Of a DNA stretch of 64,000 bases, positions 55,831 through 64,000 are shown piece by piece. The stretch lies in the NCBI GenBank assembly GCA_022448315.1, contig JAKVCA010000005.1, positions 1 to 64,000 on the forward strand, read 5' to 3'. The notes below the pieces were generated by a model that ran no database searches, was not told the DNA's origin, and saw only the letters and a list, made by a program, of their open reading frames with translations. Each line of letters starts with the position of its first letter. The stretch's first letter is position 1. The position numbers and the translations under genes are program-made. The stretch is from Pirellulaceae bacterium (lineage in GTDB: Bacteria; Planctomycetota; Planctomycetia; Pirellulales; Pirellulaceae).

Positions 55831-56865
55831 CTATTCCGAGTTTGCTTCGCTATCTGCTCGCAGTTGGGCAATCTCTTTGCGTTCGGCAAAATAAACTAAC
55901 AGCCCGATTGATGCGACGATCAGCGTGATGACACGAAAGCCGAAGGCAACGAGGAGGCCATGTTCGGAGGCGACAGGGTTTGTCGCGAGGGCGCGGTAGA
56001 GGATCGCCAGCATCCCCTCGAACGCGCCGATACCACCAGGCAGAGGAAGAACACCTGCCAGACTCGATAAGGGAACTGCAACCAGATGCATCAGCAAGCT
56101 TGGGTGTGCAATCGGCAGACTTGTTGCCACCACGAAAACGGCAATCGAATTAATAGCATGGACTGGAAGGCTGGCCAGATAAGCTCCAAATACGATGCTC
56201 GGTCGACGCGAGTAGGTGACACCCGCCATATGCAACTGTCTGGTGATTGGGCCGACCCAAGGAAGTTCGAAAAGCTTCGACCAGATTTTCCAATCGAAAA
56301 ACGCACGAAAAAAACACAGGATGGCCAAGAGGCCCAGTCCTGCTGCGCCGCATGAGACCGAGACCCAGCGGCATGTTTCGAGGACGCTGAGAGTCGTGAG
56401 ATCATCACCGCAAAGTCGATTGAGATCGAGACACATGAGCACGATCCCGGTCAACGTAAATAAAGCCACAAGGCCAATCAGGCGATCGACAACCACCGTT
56501 GCGATGGCTTCGGTTCGGCGATCCGGGTTATTCCGAGCGACAAAGTAGGCGCGTAAGGCGTCACCCCCAACGGTGCCTACGGTGACAAAATTGAAGAAAT
56601 AGCCGACGAAGCCAAAGCGTATGGCATCCCAGATTCGGATGGGTAGGCCAAGACCATAAACGAGAAAGTACCAACGCACGAAAGTGATGAGAAGTGCGAG
56701 TAAAGACAGGGCTAACGCGGCCAAGTACCGAGTTGGATTGACGCCCCCTTGCCACAACACATCGAATTGGTCGTGGGTGTATGCGGAGTACACAAGGTAA
56801 GTAATCAGTAGGGCCGAAAGCGTGATCTTCAGGATGCCAAAGGCGATCTTTTTGGGGGAACTCAA
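55831..56865 (-). CDS. UPF0104/lysylphosphatidylglycerol-synthase-TM family protein
   Basis: 344 residues with about eight hydrophobic segments. Family motifs are FNFVTVGTVGGDALRAYFVAR (about 92-112), TVVVDRLIGLVALF and VPLSSLAGVLPLPGGIGAFEG. The family comprises flippase-like halves of MprF and relatives (YbhN/AglD2). The start is a TTG at 56865 whose last base overlaps the DUF447 TGA (TTGA). It is the third gene of pabA-DUF447-UPF0104. The substrate is unknown; a lipid-translocating role is inferred from the family. Confidence 0.84.
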   Translation of the reverse strand: MSSPKKIAFGILKITLSALLITYLVYSAYTHDQFDVLWQGGVNPTRYLAALALSLLALLITFVRWYFLVYGLGLPIRIWDAIRFGFVGYFFNFVTVGTVGGDALRAYFVARNNPDRRTEAIATVVVDRLIGLVALFTLTGIVLMCLDLNRLCGDDLTTLSVLETCRWVSVSCGAAGLGLLAILCFFRAFFDWKIWSKLFELPWVGPITRQLHMAGVTYSRRPSIVFGAYLASLPVHAINSIAVFVVATSLPIAHPSLLMHLVAVPLSSLAGVLPLPGGIGAFEGMLAILYRALATNPVASEHGLLVAFGFRVITLIVASIGLLVYFAERKEIAQLRADSEANSE

Positions 56866-57527
56866 AGAGGGGGTTCCTCGTTGCTCGTTTGATGTTTAGC
56901 CCTTGATGCGAGTTTCTTTCCGGCGACGTCAGTTGTTGCTAAGCAGGTAGGGAGACCGTCTTTACCTAGTGATTCTACTATAACCTTGAGGACGAGATTC
57001 CAAGCCGAAATTTCGACCGGTCCGGCCGTTTTTTCCACAGGCACCTGAAGGGCTACCATGGCCGCACGAATCTCATGGTCCGGCAGAATACCGATTCGGG
57101 TTGCCAGAATGGCTGCTTCGAGCACGGCGTGCCGAGCGCGATTGAAACCCCAGAAATTACGGTGAGTGCCTCGGTGGAGGACGTGGCAATTCAATTCGTG
57201 GCGGGGCGAGTTCGGGCGATGACCAACCACCTTGAATTCTTGCCAATGGCATGATTCTTCCAGCACCGCGCCCTCCACGGTGACCGCGGCATGAGCCGGG
57301 GGGCAACTTTTGAGTTGCTTCAACGCCGCCTGCGCAATGAGCAGGACGTTGTCGGTGACATGAAGCACGCCCTCGCCTGTTCGCAACAAGTTGTCTAGTG
57401 TTCCGGAGGGTTCGTAGGGACGCAATAAAAACGAATCGGCATGGGCGTCTGAGAAGACAGGCCCCATCGGGCGTACCCGGATGGTTCCGTCAGGATTTCG
57501 CGTGGTGATCAGACCCTCAAGGATCAT
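56862..57527 (-). CDS. DUF447 family protein
   Basis: 221 residues. The start is the ATG at 57527, fixed by an ATGA overlap with the pabA stop. The opening ILEGLITTRNPDGTIRVRPMGP and the motif FKVVGHRPNSPRHELNCHVL, plus WGFNRARHAVLEAAILATR, match the DUF447 family found in archaea, planctomycetes and methylotrophs. The N-terminal domain has an FMN-binding split-barrel shape. In these groups the family often occurs with tetrahydromethanopterin-linked one-carbon genes. Its coupling to pabA here fits that link, since 4-aminobenzoate is the precursor of methanopterin. The activity is unknown. Confidence 0.82.
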   Translation of the reverse strand: MILEGLITTRNPDGTIRVRPMGPVFSDAHADSFLLRPYEPSGTLDNLLRTGEGVLHVTDNVLLIAQAALKQLKSCPPAHAAVTVEGAVLEESCHWQEFKVVGHRPNSPRHELNCHVLHRGTHRNFWGFNRARHAVLEAAILATRIGILPDHEIRAAMVALQVPVEKTAGPVEISAWNLVLKVIVESLGKDGLPTCLATTDVAGKKLASRAKHQTSNEEPPL

Positions 57528-58315
57528 GGGGCACCACTTTTTCTCATCGGTAACGGGACTCTGCACGCATCAGGGGTTGAGACGCGTTGTTCGCAAGTAA
57601 GCGAAGGGGTCTGCCACGTTGACGACCGTGGCGACGAATATGAATGCTGAGTCGCTGAGGATTCGTCCGTCGAATGTGCAGGCGGTTCGCACGCGAGTTC
57701 CTGCGATTTCAATTCCGAGATGGGACGAGTAGAGGTTTGCGGTTGAATGCCGTAAAGGTCAAAGAACTGTTGCAGAAGTTCAAACCCGTAATCCGTCAGA
57801 ATTGATTCCGGATGAAACTGTAGACCCACCACGGGGTACTCACGATGCTGGATGGCCATGACGATGTTTTGTGGTGTTTTGGCCAACACCTCGAGTTCAT
57901 TGGGCAACGTGTCAGGGGTGGCCACCAAAGAGTGATAACGACAGACCTTCATCGGGCTGGGAAGTCCTGCAAACACCGAAAGGTTGGCATGTTCAATTAG
58001 GGAGACCCGACCGTGCATCGGTTCTGGTGACCGATCAACCTTGCCCCCAAACGCCTGCGCGATCGTTTGGTGCCCCAGACAAATCCCCAAAATGGGAATG
58101 TGCCCCGCGAACTCTTCAACAATTTCCAGCGAGATACCCGCTTCATTGGGAGTGCAAGGACCGGGTGAAAGAAGAATCGCTTCGGGGGCAAGTTTTCGAA
58201 TTTCGTTCAATGTTATCTGGTTGTTTCTCGTTACTTGGACAGCATGTCCCAGACACTCGCAGTACCTGGCGAGGTTAAAGACGAAACTATCAAAATTGTC
58301 GATAACGAGAATCAA
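57524..58315 (-). CDS. pabA: Aminodeoxychorismate/anthranilate synthase glutamine amidotransferase
   Basis: 263 residues from a TTG at 58315, preceded by AGGGGG. Class I glutaminase domain: VIDNFDSFVFNLARY (4-18), LLSPGPCTPNEAG (48-60), the nucleophile in LGICLGHQ (Cys79) and the His168/Glu170 pair in LQFHPESIL. It supplies ammonia to PabB or TrpE; PabA and TrpG cannot be told apart by sequence alone, but the company of DUF447 favours 4-aminobenzoate synthesis. Residues from about 191 form a Ser/Thr/Pro-rich tail not found in most PabA proteins. The next gene overlaps it by 4 bp. Confidence 0.86.
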   Translation of the reverse strand: MILVIDNFDSFVFNLARYCECLGHAVQVTRNNQITLNEIRKLAPEAILLSPGPCTPNEAGISLEIVEEFAGHIPILGICLGHQTIAQAFGGKVDRSPEPMHGRVSLIEHANLSVFAGLPSPMKVCRYHSLVATPDTLPNELEVLAKTPQNIVMAIQHREYPVVGLQFHPESILTDYGFELLQQFFDLYGIQPQTSTRPISELKSQELACEPPAHSTDESSATQHSYSSPRSSTWQTPSLTCEQRVSTPDACRVPLPMRKSGAP

Positions 58316-58561
58316 CGATCAGCCCCCTGCGAAAACCTGATTATCGGCCTTCCCACGATCAAGACAACCCTGGGCGGTAGGGACCGACCGAACGAATTTC
58401 AGTGAATCAGTTCTGTTGCGGGGTAGAATGCCGCGGGCTGCGACGTTCGTCGATTGGGAAACGGATCAGATCGTAAGAAGCTTTGAAAACTGGAAATATG
58501 GATTCGATTTCCATCCTTTCATACCATAAGCAGAGATGCGATCTCGCGAGAAACGATTTGC

Positions 58562-59845
58562 TTATGGTGTCTCATGACGCTCGAGAGAGATCACTCTTTC
58601 CGCGTAAACGACCGGCATTTTCCAACGGGGGTGAGGCATTTTTCTGCCTTGGATACCGACTTGATCACGCAGGTGACGCTCGAGATTGACGCCGGGTGCC
58701 GCCACGACCGTTGCGATAATTTTTCCATTGCTGTCTTGCAACGCATAGCCACTGGCCTGTCGTCCACCGGAGAGAATCATACGACTGATTTTACCGCGAG
58801 CCGTGTAAGAGAGATTCGCGCTCACGGTTGCAAGCCCTGATTCTGGTGCGACTGTGCCCGCGGTGTTTTTCTCACTTTGCTCTGGGGTGTACGGCAGCAA
58901 TTTTGGAGCCGAATTTCCCAGACGCTCCAACGCGTTCTGTCGAAGTTCAAGTTGTAAAAATCGGTCGAAACGATTTTGGATCTCGCGGATTTTTTTCGCG
59001 TCTTGTTCTTCGCGTTTAGCATTCTTAAGTTTGTCGAGAATCCGCTGAAATTCAACCGAATTGGTGTCGGTTTGGCCCAACATGAGTTGGCTTAAAATCT
59101 GGTGCGCCCGACTGATTTCAGCGGCCATGGACTCATCCGTTTTTTCGGCGGCCGATTCTGGCTGGTGAGCTTGAGACACATGCTCTTCTTCTTTCTTGAT
59201 CGAACTCGCCGGCAATACCCCTGCCGATCGCACGGATGAATCTGCACGTTCGGTGGGATCTGAAGAAGCCATATTCTGTTGTCCGAGTGGTAGGGCATTC
59301 AGGTCAGGGGCATTCGGAAATGTCACGTTGGTGGGCCCTCGGTCGAGTGCCAAGTTCGATTCATGCACCCAGCGAAATTCGCCCGCCGGCGGTGCGATCA
59401 ACGCCCAATCTTCGGCACCATCATCGCCGGTTGCCGTTTCTGTTTTCAGGATTTCAACGCGTTCGCCTTTTGCCAATTTAACCTGATAGGTCGCTTCCCC
59501 TTGCCGTCTTATTCGGGTTCCTACCCACGCTTTGACTCCGTCTCGTCTCACCACCCCTAGCCCTTCGGATTGGTCGAGATCTAGATCGGATTTCCGGATC
59601 AGGCTGAAACTGCCTGCAGGGGGACGGATCGCACGCCAGCCGTTGGGATCTTCGCGGTAAACCTCGACGGTTGAGCCCTTATCCAGGACTTCAGTTGCGT
59701 AAGCTTTTCGGGAGGGAGCCGAGTGGACGACTGTCGAACTGTTTTTTATCGTGGCTTCGTACGGGGGATTCGTCTGGGCCATGGCGTTCGTCACTACCAG
59801 GAAACCCCATCCCATCGCCAATGTTATCCATCTAAACCGGTCCAT
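58562..59845 (-). CDS. Exported protein with bacterial SH3 domains
   Basis: 427 residues from the ATG at 59845, with AAGGAAG upstream. Signal peptide 1-23 ending in AMAQ. Two SH3b-like domains follow, visible as VVHSAPSRKAYATEVLDKGSTVEV and GWRAIRPPAGSFSLIRKSDL, then GVKAWVGTRIRR and ERVEILKTE...WALIAPPAGEFRWVHESNL. The centre has a charged, coiled-coil-like segment (ILDKLKNAKREEQDAKKIREI). The last 80 residues form another small beta domain (YALQDSNGKIIATVVAAPG). SH3b domains bind peptidoglycan or proteins in the envelope. Role unknown. Confidence 0.8.
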   Translation of the reverse strand: MDRFRWITLAMGWGFLVVTNAMAQTNPPYEATIKNSSTVVHSAPSRKAYATEVLDKGSTVEVYREDPNGWRAIRPPAGSFSLIRKSDLDLDQSEGLGVVRRDGVKAWVGTRIRRQGEATYQVKLAKGERVEILKTETATGDDGAEDWALIAPPAGEFRWVHESNLALDRGPTNVTFPNAPDLNALPLGQQNMASSDPTERADSSVRSAGVLPASSIKKEEEHVSQAHQPESAAEKTDESMAAEISRAHQILSQLMLGQTDTNSVEFQRILDKLKNAKREEQDAKKIREIQNRFDRFLQLELRQNALERLGNSAPKLLPYTPEQSEKNTAGTVAPESGLATVSANLSYTARGKISRMILSGGRQASGYALQDSNGKIIATVVAAPGVNLERHLRDQVGIQGRKMPHPRWKMPVVYAERVISLERHETP

Positions 59846-60085
59846 CACGCTTCCTTGAATTTCGACACGCGAATCTTGTCAGGCAAGTGTCCCTGCTAGC
59901 ATTCACGCTGCGGACCCCCCGTCACCCAAGCGGCTTTTAATGAAATGGTCTCGAAGGTGCAAGAGGAATCGGTCTTCTTGAAACAGGTGGCGATAAAGTC
60001 GAGGTTGTGGCGAAATGCGCGCTGACCCCAATCATCTCGTGGGTTCCCTCGGTGGAGTCAACGTCTTCCGATTCTTGCTGCTGGC

Positions 60086-60979
60086 TTAAAGAGAGTTTAA
60101 GTGCGCGATGCTCTGACCAATACTCTGAATTGGGTCGGGTGACTGATCCTGCTCCACGTGGCATTGTTCGACACCAATCGTTTCGGCAACTTTCATCACC
60201 TTGGCCATGTCGATGGATCCGCTGCCCAGTTCCTTAAAGGCATCATGGGGAACCTGCCCTTCGTCATAGAAAACTTTGGTGCCAACCTTAAGGTCCTTCA
60301 AATGCACCTGCGAAACGCGACCCTTGAGGCGTTGCAGTGTTGCACACGGATCCCAGCCCCCAATCTGGGCCCAGAAGACATCCAGTTCAAACTTGCAGTT
60401 TTCAGGGTCAAATCCCTCCATGAGTAAATCGAATCCCGTTTTGTCGCCTTCGAGCTTTTCGAATTCGAACGCGTGGTTGTGATAACACAACTGAATATCG
60501 GACTTCTTGCACATCTCACCAAATCGGTTTGAACGCTCGATGTACGCTCGATACTGATCGCCGGTCTGACGGAACTTCTTGCCGATATAGCCGAAGACCA
60601 GATGTTTCACCCCAAGTTTTTCAGCATCTTCGACCAACGTTTCAAGCGAGGGGGCATTTTTGTTGGTTGGATTGCAAATGGATTGCCAGTCGACGAATGA
60701 GGAAGTCATTTTCAGCCCAAGGTCTTCGCAGATGGTCTGAAGTTCAAGGCCTTGGTCAACGCCCCCAAACTCGACCTGGTAATAACCGGCGTCGGCCACC
60801 GACTTCAATGTTCCCGGCTGGTCCTCGGCCAACTGATTGCGGACGGTCCACAGTTGCAGTCCGATTGTGGCTTTGTATTTTGAGTCGGCAGGAATGGCCA
60901 TCAGCGGGCGAGTCAAACTGGCGGTCAACGCGGCGGAACTCGCAATCGCGGTGGTCTTGATAAAATCACGTCGTCTCAT
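60086..60979 (-). CDS. Tat-exported sugar phosphate isomerase/epimerase-like protein
   Basis: 297 residues. The leader MRRRDFIKTTAIASSAALTA is a twin-arginine signal, so the folded protein is exported. The TIM barrel follows: ATIGLQLWTVRNQLAED, GYYQVEFGGVD, HLVFGYIGKKFRQTGDQY, LCYHNHAFEFE (metal His and Glu), FELDVFWAQIGGWDP (metal Asp) and VSQVHLKDLKVG. Its metal ligands look complete, unlike those of the protein at 1098. Exported members of this family are numerous in planctomycetes and probably act on sugars outside the cytoplasm. Exact reaction unknown. Confidence 0.86.
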   Translation of the reverse strand: MRRRDFIKTTAIASSAALTASLTRPLMAIPADSKYKATIGLQLWTVRNQLAEDQPGTLKSVADAGYYQVEFGGVDQGLELQTICEDLGLKMTSSFVDWQSICNPTNKNAPSLETLVEDAEKLGVKHLVFGYIGKKFRQTGDQYRAYIERSNRFGEMCKKSDIQLCYHNHAFEFEKLEGDKTGFDLLMEGFDPENCKFELDVFWAQIGGWDPCATLQRLKGRVSQVHLKDLKVGTKVFYDEGQVPHDAFKELGSGSIDMAKVMKVAETIGVEQCHVEQDQSPDPIQSIGQSIAHLNSL

Positions 60980-61265
60980 GATGGTTCTTTCCGATTTGAA
61001 ATCTTCTTGTATTGATCAAGCTGCATCCCCACCGCGATGTGTGGGGAGCTCTTGGGTTCCTCAGAGGGCTAACAGTTTAGGGGAGCTTTCCTACGTTAGT
61101 TGGAACATCGATTGAAACAATGGGTGTGTTGGCTCGAACGTCGAATCTTGCCGCCTCAAAGGCCACGAGTGCCGGGCAGGCTAGGTGACATCGCCCCCGG
61201 TTCAGAGAGACCGCTTGCCATGATCAAAACTCTGCCAAGCCTTGGAGAGGAGTTGGAGGCGAACC

Positions 61266-62075
61266 TTAAAACTTATGTCCAGCAGAGGGGCCCAGGCCGG
61301 TAGTCGTCAGAATTTCCGGGCCTGTCTCTGTCATGAGAATGGTGTGTTCGAATTGGGCCGACAGTTTCCGGTCTGCGGTCCGGACTGTCCATCCGTCTGA
61401 TTCCGTGGGGCTGGCATCCGCCGTACCCTGATTGATCATTGGTTCAATGGTGAAGCACATTCCCGGCGACAACTTTTGGCGTTGTCCCTCTCGCGTCGGT
61501 ACGTGAGGGATATTGGGTCGCTGGTGGAAGTGGCGGCCGATGCCGTGTCCCACGTACTTATCGACCACACCAAATCCGTACTTCGCGGCCTCTTGAACGA
61601 TCACCGTCCCGATTCGAGAGACTGGGCAATCGGGTTCAATCGCCTTGATAGCAAGGTAAAGTGAATCAAACGCACATTGCGTCACCTGCCGTGCTTCTTC
61701 CGAGACTTCACCAATAAGAAAAGTCTCGCTCTGATCACCATACCAACCGTCGACGACGGTGGTGAGGTCTACATTGACGATGTCGCCGCTTTTCAACGCG
61801 TAATTGTCCGGAATGCCATGGCAAATCACTTCGTTGACACTGGTGCAGCAACTGTTAGGAAACGGATCCTTTTCCCCGGGATATCCGAGGCAAGCTGGCG
61901 TATGGCCATGTCGAACGGTGTATTCATGGATGATCTGGTCAATCTCACCCGTCGTGATCCCCTCCTTGATGTGCGGGCGAACATGGTCCAGAACCTCGGC
62001 GTTGAATTGACATGCACGTCGCATGTAATCCCGTTCGAGCTTGTTCAGCGATAAACTACGTTGTTTCCGTATCAA
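61266..62075 (-). CDS. map: Methionine aminopeptidase, type I
   Basis: Removes the N-terminal methionine from new proteins. 269 residues from a TTG at 62075 preceded by GAGAG. The metal ligands are all present: Asp103, Asp114, His177 (GHGIGRHFH), Glu211 (TIEPM) and Glu243 (QFEHT). The substrate His86 lies in VICHGIPD. LGYPGEKDPFPNSCCTSVNE is the standard type I segment. It is a single gene in this stretch, not beside rpsM, secY or infA as in many bacteria. Confidence 0.95.
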   Translation of the reverse strand: MIRKQRSLSLNKLERDYMRRACQFNAEVLDHVRPHIKEGITTGEIDQIIHEYTVRHGHTPACLGYPGEKDPFPNSCCTSVNEVICHGIPDNYALKSGDIVNVDLTTVVDGWYGDQSETFLIGEVSEEARQVTQCAFDSLYLAIKAIEPDCPVSRIGTVIVQEAAKYGFGVVDKYVGHGIGRHFHQRPNIPHVPTREGQRQKLSPGMCFTIEPMINQGTADASPTESDGWTVRTADRKLSAQFEHTILMTETGPEILTTTGLGPSAGHKF

Positions 62076-62375
62076 ACGTTTGGTCTCTCATTGAAATCAG
62101 CGAACATTATGCGTGTTTCCATACCCAGACAGCACCGAAACTTGAGTGTATCAAGGGCCGCTGAGTAATGCTACGTGCGGTCATCCTGCGTGCGCTAGTG
62201 CCAAAAGGCGGGGCAGTTTCGGAAAAATGGCGGGACCGCTTCGGTCGCGTAGCCCTTTTTCAATGACGATGGCCACGTCTGCGATCACTCGACTAAAAAA
62301 CGAGAGTCAAACGCGGTGTTGCCGGGAGTTTTTACCGGGAGTTGTTACTGAGCGGCATTGTCGAATACCGCCGTG

Positions 62376-63305
62376 TTACTGAATCGACCGTGTCGCCGAC
62401 GGGTTCACGACCGCTTCGAAAAGGTCCTTCACCGTCTTTCGAAGTTGTTCCTCACCGCCAAAATTCATCCCAAGCCGCCGCAGTTTTGTCGTGTCAATTT
62501 CATGCTTAGGGCTTTTTTCGACGCCTGTAATGTTGCTGCGGGATCCTGAAAGGTCTCGAGCGATACGGGCAACTTCGATTTCCGAAACGTATCGGTCATA
62601 GCAGTTGAATGCCTCGCCTAGAATTGCGTCTCGGGGAGCAGCAATCAGGTACGTGATCCCACGAGCCACGTCCGCCGCATGAACCTCTTTACCGCCCCGT
62701 TTGCATTCCACATCTTCGCCTCGCGCAATGGCACCGATCAGGTCATAATATTTGCTTGCCGAGATCCGATGGCTGACCCCATAGACACCGCTGGGTCGGA
62801 TGGCACAAACGGGGAACTGATGACCGAAGGCAAAACTGTGAACGAATTTTTCCACCGCCGCCTTGTGAGCCCCGTAATGCGAGAATGGCCACAGCGGATG
62901 CGTTTCATCGAGGGGGCGGTCATCCATGATTTTTTCATGGACCGCACAGGTCGATACATAGACAAAGCGGTCGATCTGTCGCTTGGCCGCAATTTCCATC
63001 AAGCTCAACGATCCACCCAGATTGATCTGGGTGTACTTCGCCAAGTCTCCTTCTGTGCCGCGAAACGTATTGCCGGGTCGCCAGAGTGCGTTGTGAACGA
63101 CGGCGTCGCAATTTTCCAAAAGAAGCGGCATGCTGCCGGCATCTTCCAGACAGCCCTTCACCCAGTGCAATTTGGGATGCTCTAAAATTCCAGTTCGAGA
63201 TTCTTCGTGACGAAACCAGGCGTTGACCTCATAGCCCTGACCAAGCAATTCACGAAGTAGATACCTGCCAATGAAACCGGTTCCCCCGGTGACTGCCACT
63301 CTCAT
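62376..63305 (-). CDS. NAD-dependent epimerase/dehydratase
   Basis: 309 residues of the extended short-chain dehydrogenase type. The nucleotide motif TGGTGFIGRYLL is at 6-17. VVHNALWRPG and YVSTCAV are the usual strand-4/5 segments. The active-site Tyr-Lys pair is in HYGAHKAAVEKF. IRPSGVYGVSHRIS follows, as in UDP-glucose epimerase relatives. The ATG at 63305 starts the Rossmann strand at once. Sugar substrate unknown; no sugar cluster adjoins. Confidence 0.87.
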   Translation of the reverse strand: MRVAVTGGTGFIGRYLLRELLGQGYEVNAWFRHEESRTGILEHPKLHWVKGCLEDAGSMPLLLENCDAVVHNALWRPGNTFRGTEGDLAKYTQINLGGSLSLMEIAAKRQIDRFVYVSTCAVHEKIMDDRPLDETHPLWPFSHYGAHKAAVEKFVHSFAFGHQFPVCAIRPSGVYGVSHRISASKYYDLIGAIARGEDVECKRGGKEVHAADVARGITYLIAAPRDAILGEAFNCYDRYVSEIEVARIARDLSGSRSNITGVEKSPKHEIDTTKLRRLGMNFGGEEQLRKTVKDLFEAVVNPSATRSIQ

Positions 63306-63478
63306 GTCAACGCCTCGCTTGAGTTGACCGATCTTGTTGCCCTTACTGTTTCCGGCTTTGAAGCATGCTCAATCTGCTACAAATCACACTGCGATTGCGG
63401 CAGCGAAGTCGCGAGCGGAGCCGGTTCATAGGAACCTCAAAAAAAACGCCCACATGTCTATTCCTGCGGGTTGCCACC

Positions 63479-64000
63479 TCAGGCGGTATCACCTTCCGTT
63501 GCGGAGGCAGGTTCCAATTCGGCTTTAAGTCCGTCGTGGCCGAGTCGGGCACAAAAGTCACCGAACGACTCGTCCCCATCACGGTCCCGTTTGAACATCT
63601 GAAAGACGGGCTGGAGTGTGGGAAGCAATTCGTCTCGTTCGACAAGGTCCTTGTAGATGTACCCCAGTCGCTTGCCCAGACGGCCACCCCCCAGGAATAC
63701 CGTATAGCGATCCTTCGCTTTGCCTACCAATCCGATGTCGGCGTTATACGGACGGGCGCAGCCATTCGGGCAACCCGTCATTCGGACCGTGAATTTTTCA
63801 TCCTGCAAGTCGAGGCCCTCGAGCATCGGTTCGAGTTCGTCCATGACGCCCGGGAGTGCTCTTTCACTTTCCGTAATGGCCAAACTGCATGTGGGCCATG
63901 CCACGCAAGCAATCGACCAGCGGCGGACATTTGAATACTCTTCGGTCGTTTTGACACCATGTTTTTTAAGAATCTCCATCAGCGTCGATTTCGACGCTTC
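63479..64000 (-). CDS. Sirohaem-dependent sulfite/nitrite reductase, C-terminal part
   Basis: The frame is open to the window edge; 174 codons including the stop are present and the N-terminus lies outside. The four 4Fe-4S/sirohaem cysteines are seen: ACVAWPTC (two) and TGCPNGC (two), followed by ARPYNADIGLVGK, which is typical of the ferredoxin-dependent and CysI-type sulfite reductases. WSIACVAWPTCSLAITESER favours sulfite over nitrite reductase, but both share these motifs. It works in assimilatory sulfur or nitrogen metabolism in the cytoplasm. The last 15 residues are acidic and nonconserved. Confidence 0.85.
   Translation of the reverse strand, partial: EASKSTLMEILKKHGVKTTEEYSNVRRWSIACVAWPTCSLAITESERALPGVMDELEPMLEGLDLQDEKFTVRMTGCPNGCARPYNADIGLVGKAKDRYTVFLGGGRLGKRLGYIYKDLVERDELLPTLQPVFQMFKRDRDGDESFGDFCARLGHDGLKAELEPASATEGDTA

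Overview
This 64 kb stretch is from a bacterial chromosome, almost certainly a planctomycete of the Pirellulaceae/Planctomycetaceae type. The evidence is two copies of the planctomycete-specific gene pair that encodes a large cytochrome-like protein (PSCyt1/DUF1549/DUF1553) plus a DUF1501 protein, a DUF1559 protein, an ENPYQSP-type small membrane protein, a sulfatase with secreted hydrolases, DUF447 next to pabA, and an EF-G of the spirochaete-planctomycete-deltaproteobacteria/mitochondrial kind. Names rest on motif recognition by eye; no database search was run.

Layout. 1-11.5 kb: end of a secreted protein gene, a divergent sugar-isomerase-like protein, a stand-alone response regulator, mtnA, an AlaC-like aminotransferase, carA, a DUF1559 protein and uvrA. 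11.5-19 kb: a PSCyt1+DUF1501 pair, a VanZ-like protein, lipoprotein MsrA and a sugar isomerase. 19.3-22.4 kb: a selenocysteine tRNA, an unusual initiator tRNA, a decayed glycosyltransferase-like fragment, a small-protein/nucleotidyltransferase pair resembling a toxin-antitoxin unit, a cluster of stem-loops and a 23-bp tandem repeat. This part looks accessory. 22.4-32.3 kb: a PhoD-like phosphatase, a second PSCyt1+DUF1501 pair, a prepilin-peptidase-like protein lacking its GxGD aspartate, a Kelch protein and an NTF2-like protein.

32.6-40.4 kb is the most coherent and least described part: a metal (probably zinc) homeostasis locus. A Fur/Zur-family regulator faces a tightly packed seven-gene operon: COG0523 GTPase, MerC-like protein, flavoprotein with a Cys-rich tail, small membrane protein, two paralogous unknown proteins with a WCWG motif, and a second COG0523 GTPase. 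The same 20-bp candidate operator, with one mismatch, lies between the regulator and the operon and again about 6.8 kb away, upstream of an FmdB-like protein that has lost its zinc ribbon and near a NicO-type metal transporter.

40.7-48.6 kb: secreted hydrolases (a serine hydrolase fused to a glutamine-amidotransferase-like domain, a sulfatase, a SASA-type esterase) and small enzymes. 48.7-64 kb: mostly housekeeping, with rnc, fusA, a TPR protein, fumC, an operon pabA-DUF447-UPF0104, an SH3 protein, a Tat-exported sugar isomerase, map, an epimerase/dehydratase and the end of a sirohaem sulfite/nitrite reductase gene.
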